Part shown: piece by piece, positions 54,801 through 63,965 of the stretch
How the letters are laid out: each line of letters opens with the position of its first letter
How positions within the stretch are numbered: the first letter of the stretch is position 1
Assembly: GCA_008828725.1 (NCBI GenBank)
Contig: MEHQ01001566.1
Location: 5,001-69,000, forward strand
Source: Saccharina japonica
Lineage: Eukaryota > Sar > Phaeophyceae > Laminariales > Laminariaceae
DNA: 64,000 nucleotides
Direction: 5' to 3'
Translations under genes and position numbers: made by a program
The notes under the pieces: model-generated
Databases searched by the model: none
The model's input: only the letters and a program-made list of their open reading frames with translations
Told to the model about the DNA's origin: nothing

Positions 54801-57800
54801 CAGCCTCCAATGAATTCATTTAATTTCTGGTGTGGCCACTCCCAGAGACAGCAATGGGTATTGCTATGTATCTGCCTCATGGGTGCCTTACCATGTACCA
54901 GGTACACACTACGTGATACGATCATTCCCCTTGTGCGGAGTTGAGTTTATCAACCCCGCACAACTGATCTACCAGACCGCCAGATTGGGTGACCGCCAAA
55001 AAAAAAAAAAAAACGGTACCCTGGTTGTCTATTAATAGCTCACGCAGTGAGAGGCATGTTTTACAGCGTCGTCGCCAGGCGACGCCAACCCAACCTATAT
55101 ATATACAATATATATAAATACACAATATACTTATAGGGGGGAGGGGGGGGTTCATGGGATATCGCCGTTCGGACGTTGAGAGCACTGCTAATTATCCTGA
55201 TGATTGGTCGTGGACTCGGCGGATGTGGTACCATAGCACACACAACGGCACGTACGAGGCAGACGCAGTGAGGCCGCCGGACATTACGCGCAGTATTCTC
55301 CTTTCGCAGGCTATGTACGATAAACTGGGATGCGCCGATTGCCGTTCCAGGCAGGCATGTAGTATCCCTGGCCCCTTCTTCCTTCAGTCGGCTGTTGTAC
55401 ATTTCATACTCTCTGTCCATTGCTTTACGGCTGATGTGTGCATTCAGTTTATTGTTTATGAGTAGTAAGTTTTGTGTGGCAACCAACAACGCCCGGCTCA
55501 TCCTCCTTTCCTATCGGTGTCCTATCTCGCTCCCTGCTGTGCCCGTGTGTCTGTGTTTGCTTGCTCCCCCCAAACCCGTCCGTGCCCGGGCGCGTTTTCT
55601 TTTTGCATTCGCGTGTTGACTGTGTGTGTACCTTGCGGTTGCGGGTTCTTGGTGGGCCTTCAGGTTTTCATGTCGGTCCAGAAGGCGTTCGACACGCTGA
55701 CGGACCTCACGAAGCGCCGCGCCTACGACTCCTCGCTGGAGTTCGACGACAACATCCCAGGCAAGTCAAGCCAAGACTAACCAAGTTACACCAGAACATA
55801 CATATATACGGCGGTGGCCGCTAAAAACTGTCATACGATTCGTATGTATACTTGGTATGCTGACTACTGTTGTATTGATGTTTAGTTCGCCTTCGCACCG
55901 CACCCGCCTTTTTTATGGGGGGGCAAAATGGTTTGGAATTAGTGTGGGCTAGTTTTTTCAGTGGTGAAAACGATTTGGAATGAAAGTGTAAGCTAGTTTT
56001 TTGCACTGGTGAAAGGCGAAAGGGTTCGTTCACACGTCGTGCAGATGACGATCTGGAATATCTATCGTTAATAATAGATCCTGCCCCCGCCGTTATGATA
56101 CTGTTTTATGTCGTGCAAGGATCTTTGTACGCTCGGAGTAGTACATATATATGTATATCCAACCCAGGAAACATGTGCTACGACATTAGATCATGCGAAT
56201 ACTTTGACTTCCACCCAGCAACATGCGCTATAGATCGTACAGACCATACGGATCAGGAATATATCTGCCCGGAAGGATCTAGAGCATGCAAGTGGGAATG
56301 ATCTACACGATATGCATGACCTATGTAATCTGTATGATCTGTCCGAGGTGTGAATCTTCCCCCTCCCGCCATTCGTCTTTTCTTCGGTTTTCGTAGGCCG
56401 CCTATTTTTTTCTTTTTTCTTTTTTGCAATGTAACACGTGCATGCAACATGCAATCACGCTTGCACTCACTCGCTCGGTCGGTCACTCAAAAGTCACTCT
56501 GCCTCACTCTTGCAGATGAGCTCGACGGAAAGGACGCGAGCGGGCCGGACAGCTTCTACAAGGTCTACGAGCCGGTGTTCGAGCGAAACAAGCGCTTCGC
56601 GGTGATCTTGCCGGCGCCGAGCCTCGGTGACGACGATGCTCCCATCGATGAGGTACGATGACCATACGTATAGTAAACAGGGCCTACGTTACAGACAGAA
56701 ACCTACCGGTATACATTTCGCTATTTTCACCATCATTAGTTGTAAACAAGGCCTACAAGGTACGAACAAAAACCTATACGTTTCCCTATTTTCACCATCA
56801 ATATTTGTAAACAAGGCCTACGGCACGGACAAAAACCTACCAGTATACATTTCCCTATTTCCACCATCAATATTTGGTCCCTATTTACTGTGGAAATAGT
56901 ATCCGGCCACCGTGAATCGTTTGGAGCAGTACTTGTTATTTACGCCATCCCGTTCGGTTGCTACCTCGCTACTTCACTACGTACGTACTATACGGACACC
57001 GTAGAGCGTTATCGTGGGGGGGGGGTTGCTACACCCCCCCCCCCTCCGTCCCCAAACACAAGCTCCTCCCTCAGTGCGATATACCCATCGTGAAAGCAAA
57101 CTGCTGTTCATGCATACAAAAGGTGCTTTATATGTACGATCTCACAACTTTTTATTTTTTCTTTTTCTTACGTAATACCTACCAGGTAGCTGGTATTTGT
57201 TTTTTACGCGAACAGCTTCTACGAGTACGCGGGGTATTCTGAATACGGCGAAGCGTTGCTTTCTCTACCCCGTCCCCCACCTCAAACACGCCATGCCTTC
57301 CATGTACTAAACGGCCGCCGCGATTTTTTTTTTTGCTCTTGGATTTTATATGCACATACCTGGTATATTTTATAGGTGAACAACTTCTACGAGTACTGGG
57401 TAAACTTCGAGAGCTGGAGAGATTTTTCTTTGGAAGGGGAGCACGACATCGAGGATGCGCACGACCGGTACGAGAAGCGCTGGATGATCAAGGAGAACGA
57501 GCGCAAAGCCAAGGTAAAAGTAATAAGACAGCTTTTGTTGCCTTGGTGTTTTATTTAGCAGAGGCGTGTTTTTTATCACGAGAAAAGAGATTCGATGATA
57601 TTGATTTCGAGATAACCGGGAGTCATTTTTTTGTGAAAAGACACGCGTAAGCAGAGGCATGTTTTTCTTTAGATGAAGTATTTTTCAAGATAAAAGGGGA
57701 GTCATTAGTTTGCGATACATGATAAAAACATGAAACGATGGAACAAAGATAAAAGGAAGAGCGTGCGTATGATATGTACCTGGTATTCTTACGAGCTTAC

Positions 57801-58292
57801 AGCTGTGTGCATACTAATGCTGTAAAACACCCCACGACTACGAGTATACGACTGCACCACGACTGACTACGATAGGCCCTGCTTCTGGAGTGCTCCATGT
57901 ATTCATGTCACACCACACGTCCGGCAACAAGCAGCCAAGGGGGTTTGCTAGAGGCGATGGCGTCCTTGTCTTTATTTGTCTTACGCCTAACCTCCCCCCC
58001 CACGCCCCCCCACCTCCAGCCACCACCAATACTGTGCGGCCACAGACTGAAGCGGAAGGAGGTTAAGCGACTGCGCTCCTGGTCGACCGAGCGAGGTGAG
58101 GACGGAGGGGGGGGGGTAACTCACGTCGTGTACCCGCCGTAGTCGTATGACCGTAGACCCTCGCATCCCTACAATGCCGGGACGGGGCACGTTGGGTTTT
58201 CACCAACCAGGCGGGGGTGTACTCATGTCGTACACGGCCGTAGTCGTATGAGTAGGGGGAGGGGGGGGGGGGTCGTGCATCATATTGTTGCA

Positions 58293-58325
<33 letters not shown>

Positions 58326-61300
58326 CGTGCTCATTTGTTGCTTGCTTTAGCCATTTGAGAATTGACCATTGACCACCCGTCCATATTCGAGACTGGGCAC
58401 CGTTCCTACGTACTCCTAATACAGACGCCTCCAACAGTTGGGCGCTCATTACGTTGTTTACATATTTTACACAGAAAAATTTAGGGGTTTCGAGAGTAAG
58501 TAGGCGCCGGAATGGGGGGCGGGGGGGATAACTCTGCGGTCTGTGTGTGCGCGCGTTTGTGACTTGTGTATGCGTGTTTGTAACTTGTGTGTGCACTGCG
58601 CGCTTATTGAACTGGTTATGTTGGTTGTGTCTGTTTTTTGTTTTGGTGTCCTTTTTTGTGTTCGTCTGTGTTGTTGGTTTTGTTTGTTTCTGTCTGGTGG
58701 TTTGTTTTGCTTCGTTTGCTTGTTTCTTCTTTCACGTTTGGTGTTTTTTTTTGTTGGCTTGTTTCTGCGTCGACGTACACACTTACACGTGTTTATTGGT
58801 TGGTATTGTACCAGGTACCAAGGTATGTATATATGCTTATGTACTTCAATTGCTTGATTTGTTCGCTTATGCCTGTGCTTTTCTTGTTTGCTTTGTGTGT
58901 TCGTCTACGTCTACGTATTATACATACGAACACGTCAAGAACACGTCCTTATTTGCTTGTTCGTATACCTACATACCAGGTATTTATTTATTTATTTATG
59001 TTTGCTTGTTCGCTTGTTTTCCCTGTGTTTCTTGTTTTGCAGGGCGGTTGACCCTCGCATCCTCAAGGAGAGGCTGAGGGAGCGGGAGGCCAAGGCCGCC
59101 ATCAAAGAGAACAAGGTGCGTAACTCGTGCCTGGTGGTAACTGATATATATGTGAATTATACGCGTGAAGCCCGGCCTGGATCTCTGCTGACATATATAC
59201 TGCTGCAGCACCTTGCAGGAATTATATATAGATAAGAACTATAGGAACGAAGAAAATGGACCTCGATACGAAAATACCAATCAACCTAATACAATCCTCT
59301 AACGATGGTTGCCGATCGAAGGAATGAATGAATAGCTGAACTTTGAACCCTTGCTCACGTACCCCCCCCGCCCCCCGCCCGACACATCCCCAACCCCGTG
59401 TATGCCTCCTCCGCCCGCCGTGACAACGACCGGTCGCCGCAGGAGCGCGAGAAGCGAGAGCGGGAACAGGCTAAGATTCAGGCGGTAGAAGATGAGAAGA
59501 GGGCAAAGCAGGAGGAGGAGGAGCGCGTAAGGGCGATCGCCAGGCTGGCAAAGGCGGAGAGGGAATCTCTCAAGAAGGAGATGCGCAGGAGAAAGAAGGT
59601 AAGGAGGCCAGAGGGAGGGGCGGGGGGGTAAGGGGGAGAAGCGGGGTGGGGGTGGGGTGGGGCAGGGGGGGGTACTGCCGGAGGAAGTTGAAAAAAACTG
59701 AACCTACTTGGAACCCGTACTTGCGTATATCACTTTTGCTTTTGTGGATGGTGCAGATATCGAGGAATAAAATAGATGCTGAACGAGCGGTTTCACCTAT
59801 TTTCCTGCCCCCCCTCCCCCCCGCCTTCCTTGGGTGGTGGGAAACCTTTTTACCGACGAGTATAGCTAGCACCCTGTCCGCAATTGTGAGAACCTTTTTG
59901 TGTATTTTTTATGAAAACCCGAACCGTCCTTAAATTGACGGACAGAGTGATACCTGGTATTGTTTATAGCCGCCCTTTCCCCTTCTTCGTCGCCCCCCCC
60001 CCCCCCCCCCCCCCCCCCCCTTGCTCCTTCTCGAAAAGGGTGCGTGGTCAAACGTCAGAAGGCAGGCAACGAATGAGTACGCCCCCCCTGATCCCCCTTC
60101 CTCAGCGTCTTTGCTCAGGCAGATGAAAACCTTTGACGTATGAGAGATCATGATCTACTCCTGTAGATTATGTATAGGCCATTCAGACCCCAACCCGCCG
60201 TTATGAGTTGTTGTGCACGATCTGTACAGTACAGATCCTACTGAGGGAACGTGTTCTAGATCATGCAGAGTGTACGGCTTGCGCCCCCGATAACAAGACC
60301 TAGATCATACCCATCACATACAGACGAGGGGTGCACTACATACTGCCATGATAGACCTACTGTGCATAACGGTAGATAGTTACGTGGGGATCAGTGATGT
60401 GTACGATTTGTGAAGCCTTTGCCAAATGCTTCCTGTTGCCGATATTCTGTGACACGCAGGCTATTACATCGCCTACCCTCCCCCCCCCCCCCCCCCCCCC
60501 CACCACACACACACACCGCCTGTCTCCCGCCCCTCAAGCTACATACGTTGTTAAATTATTGCATACATTAGCAGGAATCAAGTCAATTCCTTGGAGGCTG
60601 TCGTCCATATGCAAGTCCGCCTCACAAGCGATTCTTCTATTAATAGTAGAATTCAGCTCACCCTTTGTGCGACTCGCCCAACACCTCACGGCGCTTCGCG
60701 CTTGGTGCAAGCAATCAATTAATGTCTGCCTGATTTGTTTGGTTGGTGAAAACCCAACGTACTCCGCTCCGGCATTGTAGGCATGCGAGGGAGGGCCTAC
60801 GGTATTTTCGACTACGGCCATGCACGGCATGCGGCTAATGAGTACACCCCCCCCCCCCCCCCCCTCCCTAAGCACAGGAAGGGGATAAGATAAGCTACTT
60901 TTTTTTAATAAAACATACGGCAAAAACGTAAAATGAGGCGCCCCCCCCTAAATCTAAATGTTGGAAGTGCCTCTCCTCTGCCAGGAGTAGGAACGAACGG
61001 TGCTCCGTCTCCACCAAAGAGATGCGTGGCCAGCGGCCAAATGACGGAAGGCAAGCAACTAATGAGTACCCCTCCCCCTCCTGCCGACGCCTTTCCGCTG
61101 CCCCCCCTCACCCCGCCTCCTTAGGTGATGAAAAACCTTTACTCGTTGGCGGTGGCGAAGCTGACAGTGGACGGCGACGGGGCGGAGGCGGGCGTGACGC
61201 CGGTGGGGGAGGAAGACATGGAATGGTTGAAGGAGAACCTGGTGCTCGACCAATTGAACGCCGCTATTTCCGCCCTGGGGACGGAGGAGGTGAAAACAAT

Positions 61301-63699
61301 ATTTTGCGCCGCTTTTCTTTTTTTTGTTTTCCTCTTGCTTTTTGCCGTTTTTTTTTCGTGTTTCTTTTTAGTCTCGATTATAATTTGCCCTTTCTTGTAC
61401 TGATGTATTATAGATCTATGCTCTTGCCTTATTTTGTGTGTTTTTGCCTGTTTTGTCTCTTTGTTTTCCAAGTGTCTATTTTATTTCTTCCTTTTCTTAG
61501 TAGGTTCTTCATTTCTTTCTATCTGGTCACCTTTTTTACTTGTTTTTTTCAATATGTATATAACTTTTTTCCGCTATCCCGCCAGATTTCATTGTTAACC
61601 CTTATAGGACTGGAGTCCCGTTTTGGGGACAAATCACTTATAATTAGAGTGGTTTGTCCCCAAAACGGGACTGCAGTTCTAAAAGGGTTAACTTGAATAA
61701 CGGGTGTGAATTAATACAAAAAAATGCCGACAGATGAGCCGATCGGCCAAAATCCGGCCGGTTTAAGTCTGACAGAATTTCGGGTGATTATCGGCCGAGT
61801 ATCGATTGATTTTAGGCCGATTATAGGTCAATACTGGACCGAATATTAGTCAACATTGGGCCGAATACCGAGTATTGATATTTAAGCGTATATCGATCGG
61901 TTGATGCTTTTTTTACCGCACACCGGTTGATGTCTGACTGGCCGTCTTTGTTGAAGAATATACCAGGTATATGATATCGGTGGATGTATGACACCAACAT
62001 CGGTTTTACTTGATATTTTGACCGAACAATATCGTCTGACATGTGACGGAATGTGTTCCCCGCTCAATCGACCCCTCGCTCGACTCGCTCGCTCACTTGC
62101 TCGCTCGCAGAACATCACCGTAGAGGGCCTCGGAGTAATGAAGGAGTTGTTGGCGACCCGGAAGGCCGAGCTCCAGCTGGAGGAGGAGGCGGCCGAGGCG
62201 AAGCAGGTCGCCGAGAGAGAGGTGCGTTTGTGCCGCCACTGCACTGCCAGTGGGTGGTGCATAGAGGGTGTGGGAAGGAGGGGTGGTGAGGGATTAGGGG
62301 GGGGGGGTGTGCTCAGGTCATGCGTGGCCGTAGTAGTAATACGACCTTTAGAGACCCTCGCATCTCTACAATGCCGGGAAGGAGCGGAGCACCTCGGGTT
62401 TTCCACCGACCAGGCAGGCAGATGGGGGTTGGGAGGAGGTTGGGGTCCGTCCATCCATCCATCCATCCCCCAACGGCGTTGATTCTTGATTTTTTAAGTG
62501 TTGATCGTATTTTATTACGGGACACCATAGTAAGTAGAACCTACGGAACACACAAAAAGCTATATGTTTAGACCTATTTTACTAACAAAAATTGGTCCTA
62601 TTTAATATGGTTCGTCCTCCGTGATGCCAGGTATTTAATAGTACATACCGTTACGCAGCATGTTGCCATCATCCTGTTCTATATACAAACAGCAGCAGTA
62701 CCATCCGTTACCATGTCATCATCGTCCTTGCTTTTGATCTCTCACCTTCGTCGTTTTTGGTTGATGTCGTTTCATTTCATTCGGGTTTGTTTTTGTTTGA
62801 TTGTTTGTTTTGTTTTTCTTCTTGTCGTGCGTATATATATATATATATCTGAATGAATATATAAATATATGTGCTATGTTATGCAGGCTCTGGTGAAGGC
62901 GCAGTTGAAGATGGGCTCCGACCGCGAGTCGCGCAAGCGGCCTTGGGAAGAGAACGAGCTGTCCTCTCTCGCGAAAGCTATCGTCAAGTTCCCCGCGGGA
63001 TCTCAAAACCGTGAGCAAAATAAAGATCTTGTCTTTTTTCTTCCTTTCTTTTTCTTTATTTTTCCATCTATTTTTATTACGTAGCAGTACTTTGAAATGG
63101 GTTCGTGGCTGGTAAATTTGTTAAGTAAAAATGTTTTTCCTTTTCTATTCCCTTGCAACTCCCTCCTCTCCCTCCTATTAATAGTGTATACCTGGTATTG
63201 TTCAACAGAATCCTCGAAAGAAAAATATCCTATTTTTCATTTTGTTTTACGAGTATAGTCTATACTAGTATAGTCTATACTCGTATGAAATATGTGCTCT
63301 TTTTTCTTTTTTCTTGTTGAAACCATGTTTCCAAAAAATAAAAATAAAACGCAACTTGCTTGCTTTCAACCTTTGTAATGTACTGTATTTCATTTTATTT
63401 TTACATCATATTTTGGCGTTATTATCATCATATGATACTTTGTACTAATTATTACGCCCCCCCCACCCTGCCATAATCCGCCCCACCACCTCGAAAAAGG
63501 CTGGGAGCACATCGCGCAGTTCATCGCACAGGCGACACGCGCAAAGGAGCCCTTCAGCAAGGAGGACTGCATCGCCAAGTACCAGCAGATCCACGCCGCC
63601 CCCGCCGGCCCCCAGAAGGTCATCACGCCGGCGGCGGCGGTCCCTGCCGCAGCAACTCCCGCGACTGCGCCCGAGCGACCTTCCCGCCGACAGCCCAAG
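51637..63699 (+). CDS. Zuotin/DNAJC2 (MPP11) ribosome-associated J-protein, 3' end beyond window
   Basis: Exons are 51,637-51,843; 54,169-54,369; 55,664-55,760; 56,516-56,652; 57,376-57,513; about 58,022-58,097; 59,043-59,115; 59,443-59,598; 61,125-61,289; 62,111-62,221; 62,887-63,010; 63,500-63,699; then off the window. The order matches DNAJC2: N-terminal start MAVLPSAANGGSATA, J domain with KYHPDKTG (HPD near residue 124), the zuotin region (VYEPVFERNKRF, FYEYWVNFESWRDFS), a long charged helix and the first SANT/Myb domain (KRPWEENELSSL, FPAGSQNRWEHIAQF). Zuotin with Hsp70 partners acts on nascent chains at the ribosome exit tunnel. The second SANT domain should follow after 64,000. Intron 3 uses a GC donor. 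Joins are in phase except around exon 6, and a short exon between exons 8 and 9 may be missing. Introns carry many repeats. Confidence 0.93.
53054..53495. repeat. Direct repeat pair rich in GGGTACCCG
   Basis: Copy 1 is 53,054-53,205 and copy 2 about 53,351-53,495. Both run GCCAATTACC.GGGTACTC, CGAGTAT, CACGGGTACGAG or AGTACTCGTGAC, AACACTTCAT.CTCGCCGAGTAT and CGGGTACCCGG. They lie in the first DNAJC2 intron. Identity is about 75% by eye. Confidence 0.7.
54169..54369 (+). CDS. DNAJC2 exon 2, J domain
   Basis: 67 codons, GTTACAG|GAA to GATGAG|GTGGGG. It carries LTHYEILGFEKYG, then GLKKAYRKAVLKYHPDKTG with the HPD motif needed to stimulate Hsp70 ATPase. Confidence 0.95.
54581..55112 (+). mobile_element. 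G-run-headed element, long copy in DNAJC2 intron 2
   Basis: Preceded by 13 G's, it begins TGTACTCATATCGTGCACGG and follows the copy at 42,605-43,160 to CCAACCCAACCTATATATA. There is no open reading frame of note. Confidence 0.8.
55664..55760 (+). CDS. DNAJC2 exon 3, end of J domain, GC splice donor
   Basis: CTTCAG|GTT to CCCAG|GCAAGT, phase 1 out. VFMSVQKAFDTLTDLTKRRA completes the J domain. The donor AG|GCAAGT is the standard GC-AG form, and the phase fits the next exon (G|AT GAG gives Asp-Glu). Confidence 0.92.
56516..56652 (+). CDS. DNAJC2 exon 4
   Basis: CTTGCAG|ATGAG to GATGAG|GTACGA. SFYKVYEPVFERNKRFAV matches the conserved FF.V..PVFERN.R block of zuotins. Confidence 0.95.
56673..56885 (+). 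repeat. Three tandem ~65-bp units
   Basis: Units start near 56,673, 56,743 and 56,806. Each has GTAAACA(A)GGCCTACG, GGACAAAAACCTA..., and CCCTATTTTCACCATCA. Related single units occur at 12,860-12,950 and 62,522-62,612 (AGAACCTRCGG.ACACAC..AAAACCTATA, then CCTATTTT and TTGGTCC). Confidence 0.75.
57376..57513 (+). CDS. DNAJC2 exon 5
   Basis: TTATAG|GTG to GCCAAG|GTAAAA, 46 codons, phase 0. FYEYWVNFESWRDFS and RYEKRWMIKENERKAK match the zuotin-homology domain. Confidence 0.95.
58022..58097 (+). CDS. DNAJC2 exon 6 (boundaries uncertain)
   Basis: A frame reading RLKRKEVKRLRSWSTER corresponds to the KKEE..RIR.LV segment between the zuotin domain and DPRI. The acceptor CTCCAG|CCA (58,020) keeps phase with exon 5. 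The donor CGAG|GTGAGG leaves one base where the next exon needs two. An alternative donor TCCTG|GTCGAC gives the right phase but drops STER. One junction is misread or the sequence has an indel. Confidence 0.5.
58098..58250 (+). mobile_element. G-run-headed element, two short copies
   Basis: 58,107-58,212 carries G-run, GTAACTCACGTCGTGTAC, the ACCCTCGCATCCCTACAATG block and GGGTTTTCACCAACCAGGC. It is followed at once by a second head at 58,213-58,250 (GGGGGTGTACTCATGTCG). Both are 5' parts only. Confidence 0.75.
58325..58455 (+). repeat. CTCATTTGTTGCTTGC repeat, copy 1
   Basis: Shares CTCATTTGTTGCTTGC, TTGACCATTGACCAC.C, CACCGTTCCTAC and TTGGGCGCT.ATTAC with 63,841-63,960. It directly follows a G-run of more than 30, so it may be another part of the same element family. 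Confidence 0.7.
59043..59115 (+). CDS. DNAJC2 exon 7
   Basis: TTTTGCAG|GGCG to AACAAG|GTGCGT. AVDPRILKERLREREAKAAI matches the DPRI.. charged helix start of DNAJC2. Confidence 0.9.
59443..59598 (+). CDS. DNAJC2 exon 8, charged helix
   Basis: GCCGCAG|GAG to AAGAAG|GTAAGG, 52 codons, almost entirely Glu, Lys, Arg and Ala, as in the long ribosome-contacting helix of zuotin. Confidence 0.9.
60540..60868 (-). mobile_element. G-run-headed element, reversed copy
   Basis: Reverse complement of the first ~300 bp of the long copies. It ends on the plus strand at GCGGCTAATGAGTACA followed by about 20 C's (60,847-60,866). Confidence 0.8.
61125..61289 (+). CDS. DNAJC2 exon 9
   Basis: CTTAG|GTG to GAGGAG|GTGAAA, 55 codons, phase 0. 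MKNLYSLAVAKLTVDGD and LKENLVLDQLNAAISALG align with the V..LC..L....L..LN..L region of DNAJC2. Confidence 0.88.
61595..61691. mobile_element. 97-bp TTAA-ended palindromic element (MITE-like)
   Basis: A near-perfect palindrome starting TTAACCCTTATAGGACTG and ending CTAAAAGGGTTAA, with the inner arms GTCCCGTTTTGGGGACAAA and TTTGTCCCCAAAACGGGAC. TTAA at both ends matches the target preference of piggyBac-type transposases. It lies in the DNAJC2 intron 9. Confidence 0.85.
62111..62221 (+). CDS. DNAJC2 exon 10
   Basis: GCTCGCAG|AAC to GAGAGAG|GTGCGT, 37 codons. A helical segment, ELQLEEEAAEAKQVAERE, precedes the SANT domain. Confidence 0.88.
62295..62420 (+). mobile_element. G-run-headed element, short copy
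   Basis: GGGGGGGGGTGTGCTCAGGTC, then the ACCCTCGCATCTCTACAATG block and CGGGTTTTCCACCGACCAGGC. 5' part only. Confidence 0.75.
62887..63010 (+). CDS. DNAJC2 exon 11, start of SANT domain
   Basis: TATGCAG|GCT to AACC|GTGAGC, phase 1 out. RPWEENELSSLAKAIVKFPA is the W....L..L..A...FP pattern of DNAJC2 SANT 1. Confidence 0.93.
63500..63699 (+). CDS. DNAJC2 exon 12, end of first SANT domain
   Basis: AAAAAG|GCTGG to CCCAAG|GTTTGT. The split Arg codon restores NRWEHIAQFIAQ, continues KEDCIAKYQQIHA and enters a Pro/Ala linker. The second SANT domain is not in the window. Confidence 0.93.
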
Positions 63700-63720
63700 G
63701 TTTGTCTTGTGTGTGTTGTG

Positions 63721-63850
63721 GAGGGGGGGGGGGGGGAGGGGGGTTACTTATGGCATGCATGGTCGTAGTCGTATGACCATAGAGGGGGGCGGGGGGGGGG
63801 GGGGGTGTACTCATGTCGTGCACGGCCGTTGTCGTGTGACTACTCATTTG
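63721..63850 (+). mobile_element. G-run-headed element, two head fragments
   Basis: Two successive G-runs are each followed by a head sequence: TTACTTATGGCATGCATGG (63,743) and TGTACTCATGTCGTGCACGG (63,806). A third head starts at 63,982 and leaves the window. Confidence 0.75.
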
Positions 63851-63965
63851 TTGCTTGCCTTAGTCTTTTGACCGTTGACCACGCATGCATCCCTTTCGAG
63901 ATGGAGCACCGTTCCTACAACTCCTAACAGAGACACCCCCAACATTTGGGCGCTAATTACCTTTA
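63841..63965 (+). repeat. CTCATTTGTTGCTTGC repeat, copy 2
   Basis: Second copy of 58,325-58,455, about 80% identical by eye, again sitting between G-runs. Confidence 0.7.

Noticed and set aside
58543..59077. Cys/Phe/Val-rich open frames resembling membrane proteins
   Set aside because: They arise from T- and G-rich intron sequence between DNAJC2 exons 6 and 7, with no start context or homology, and end in the splice acceptor region.
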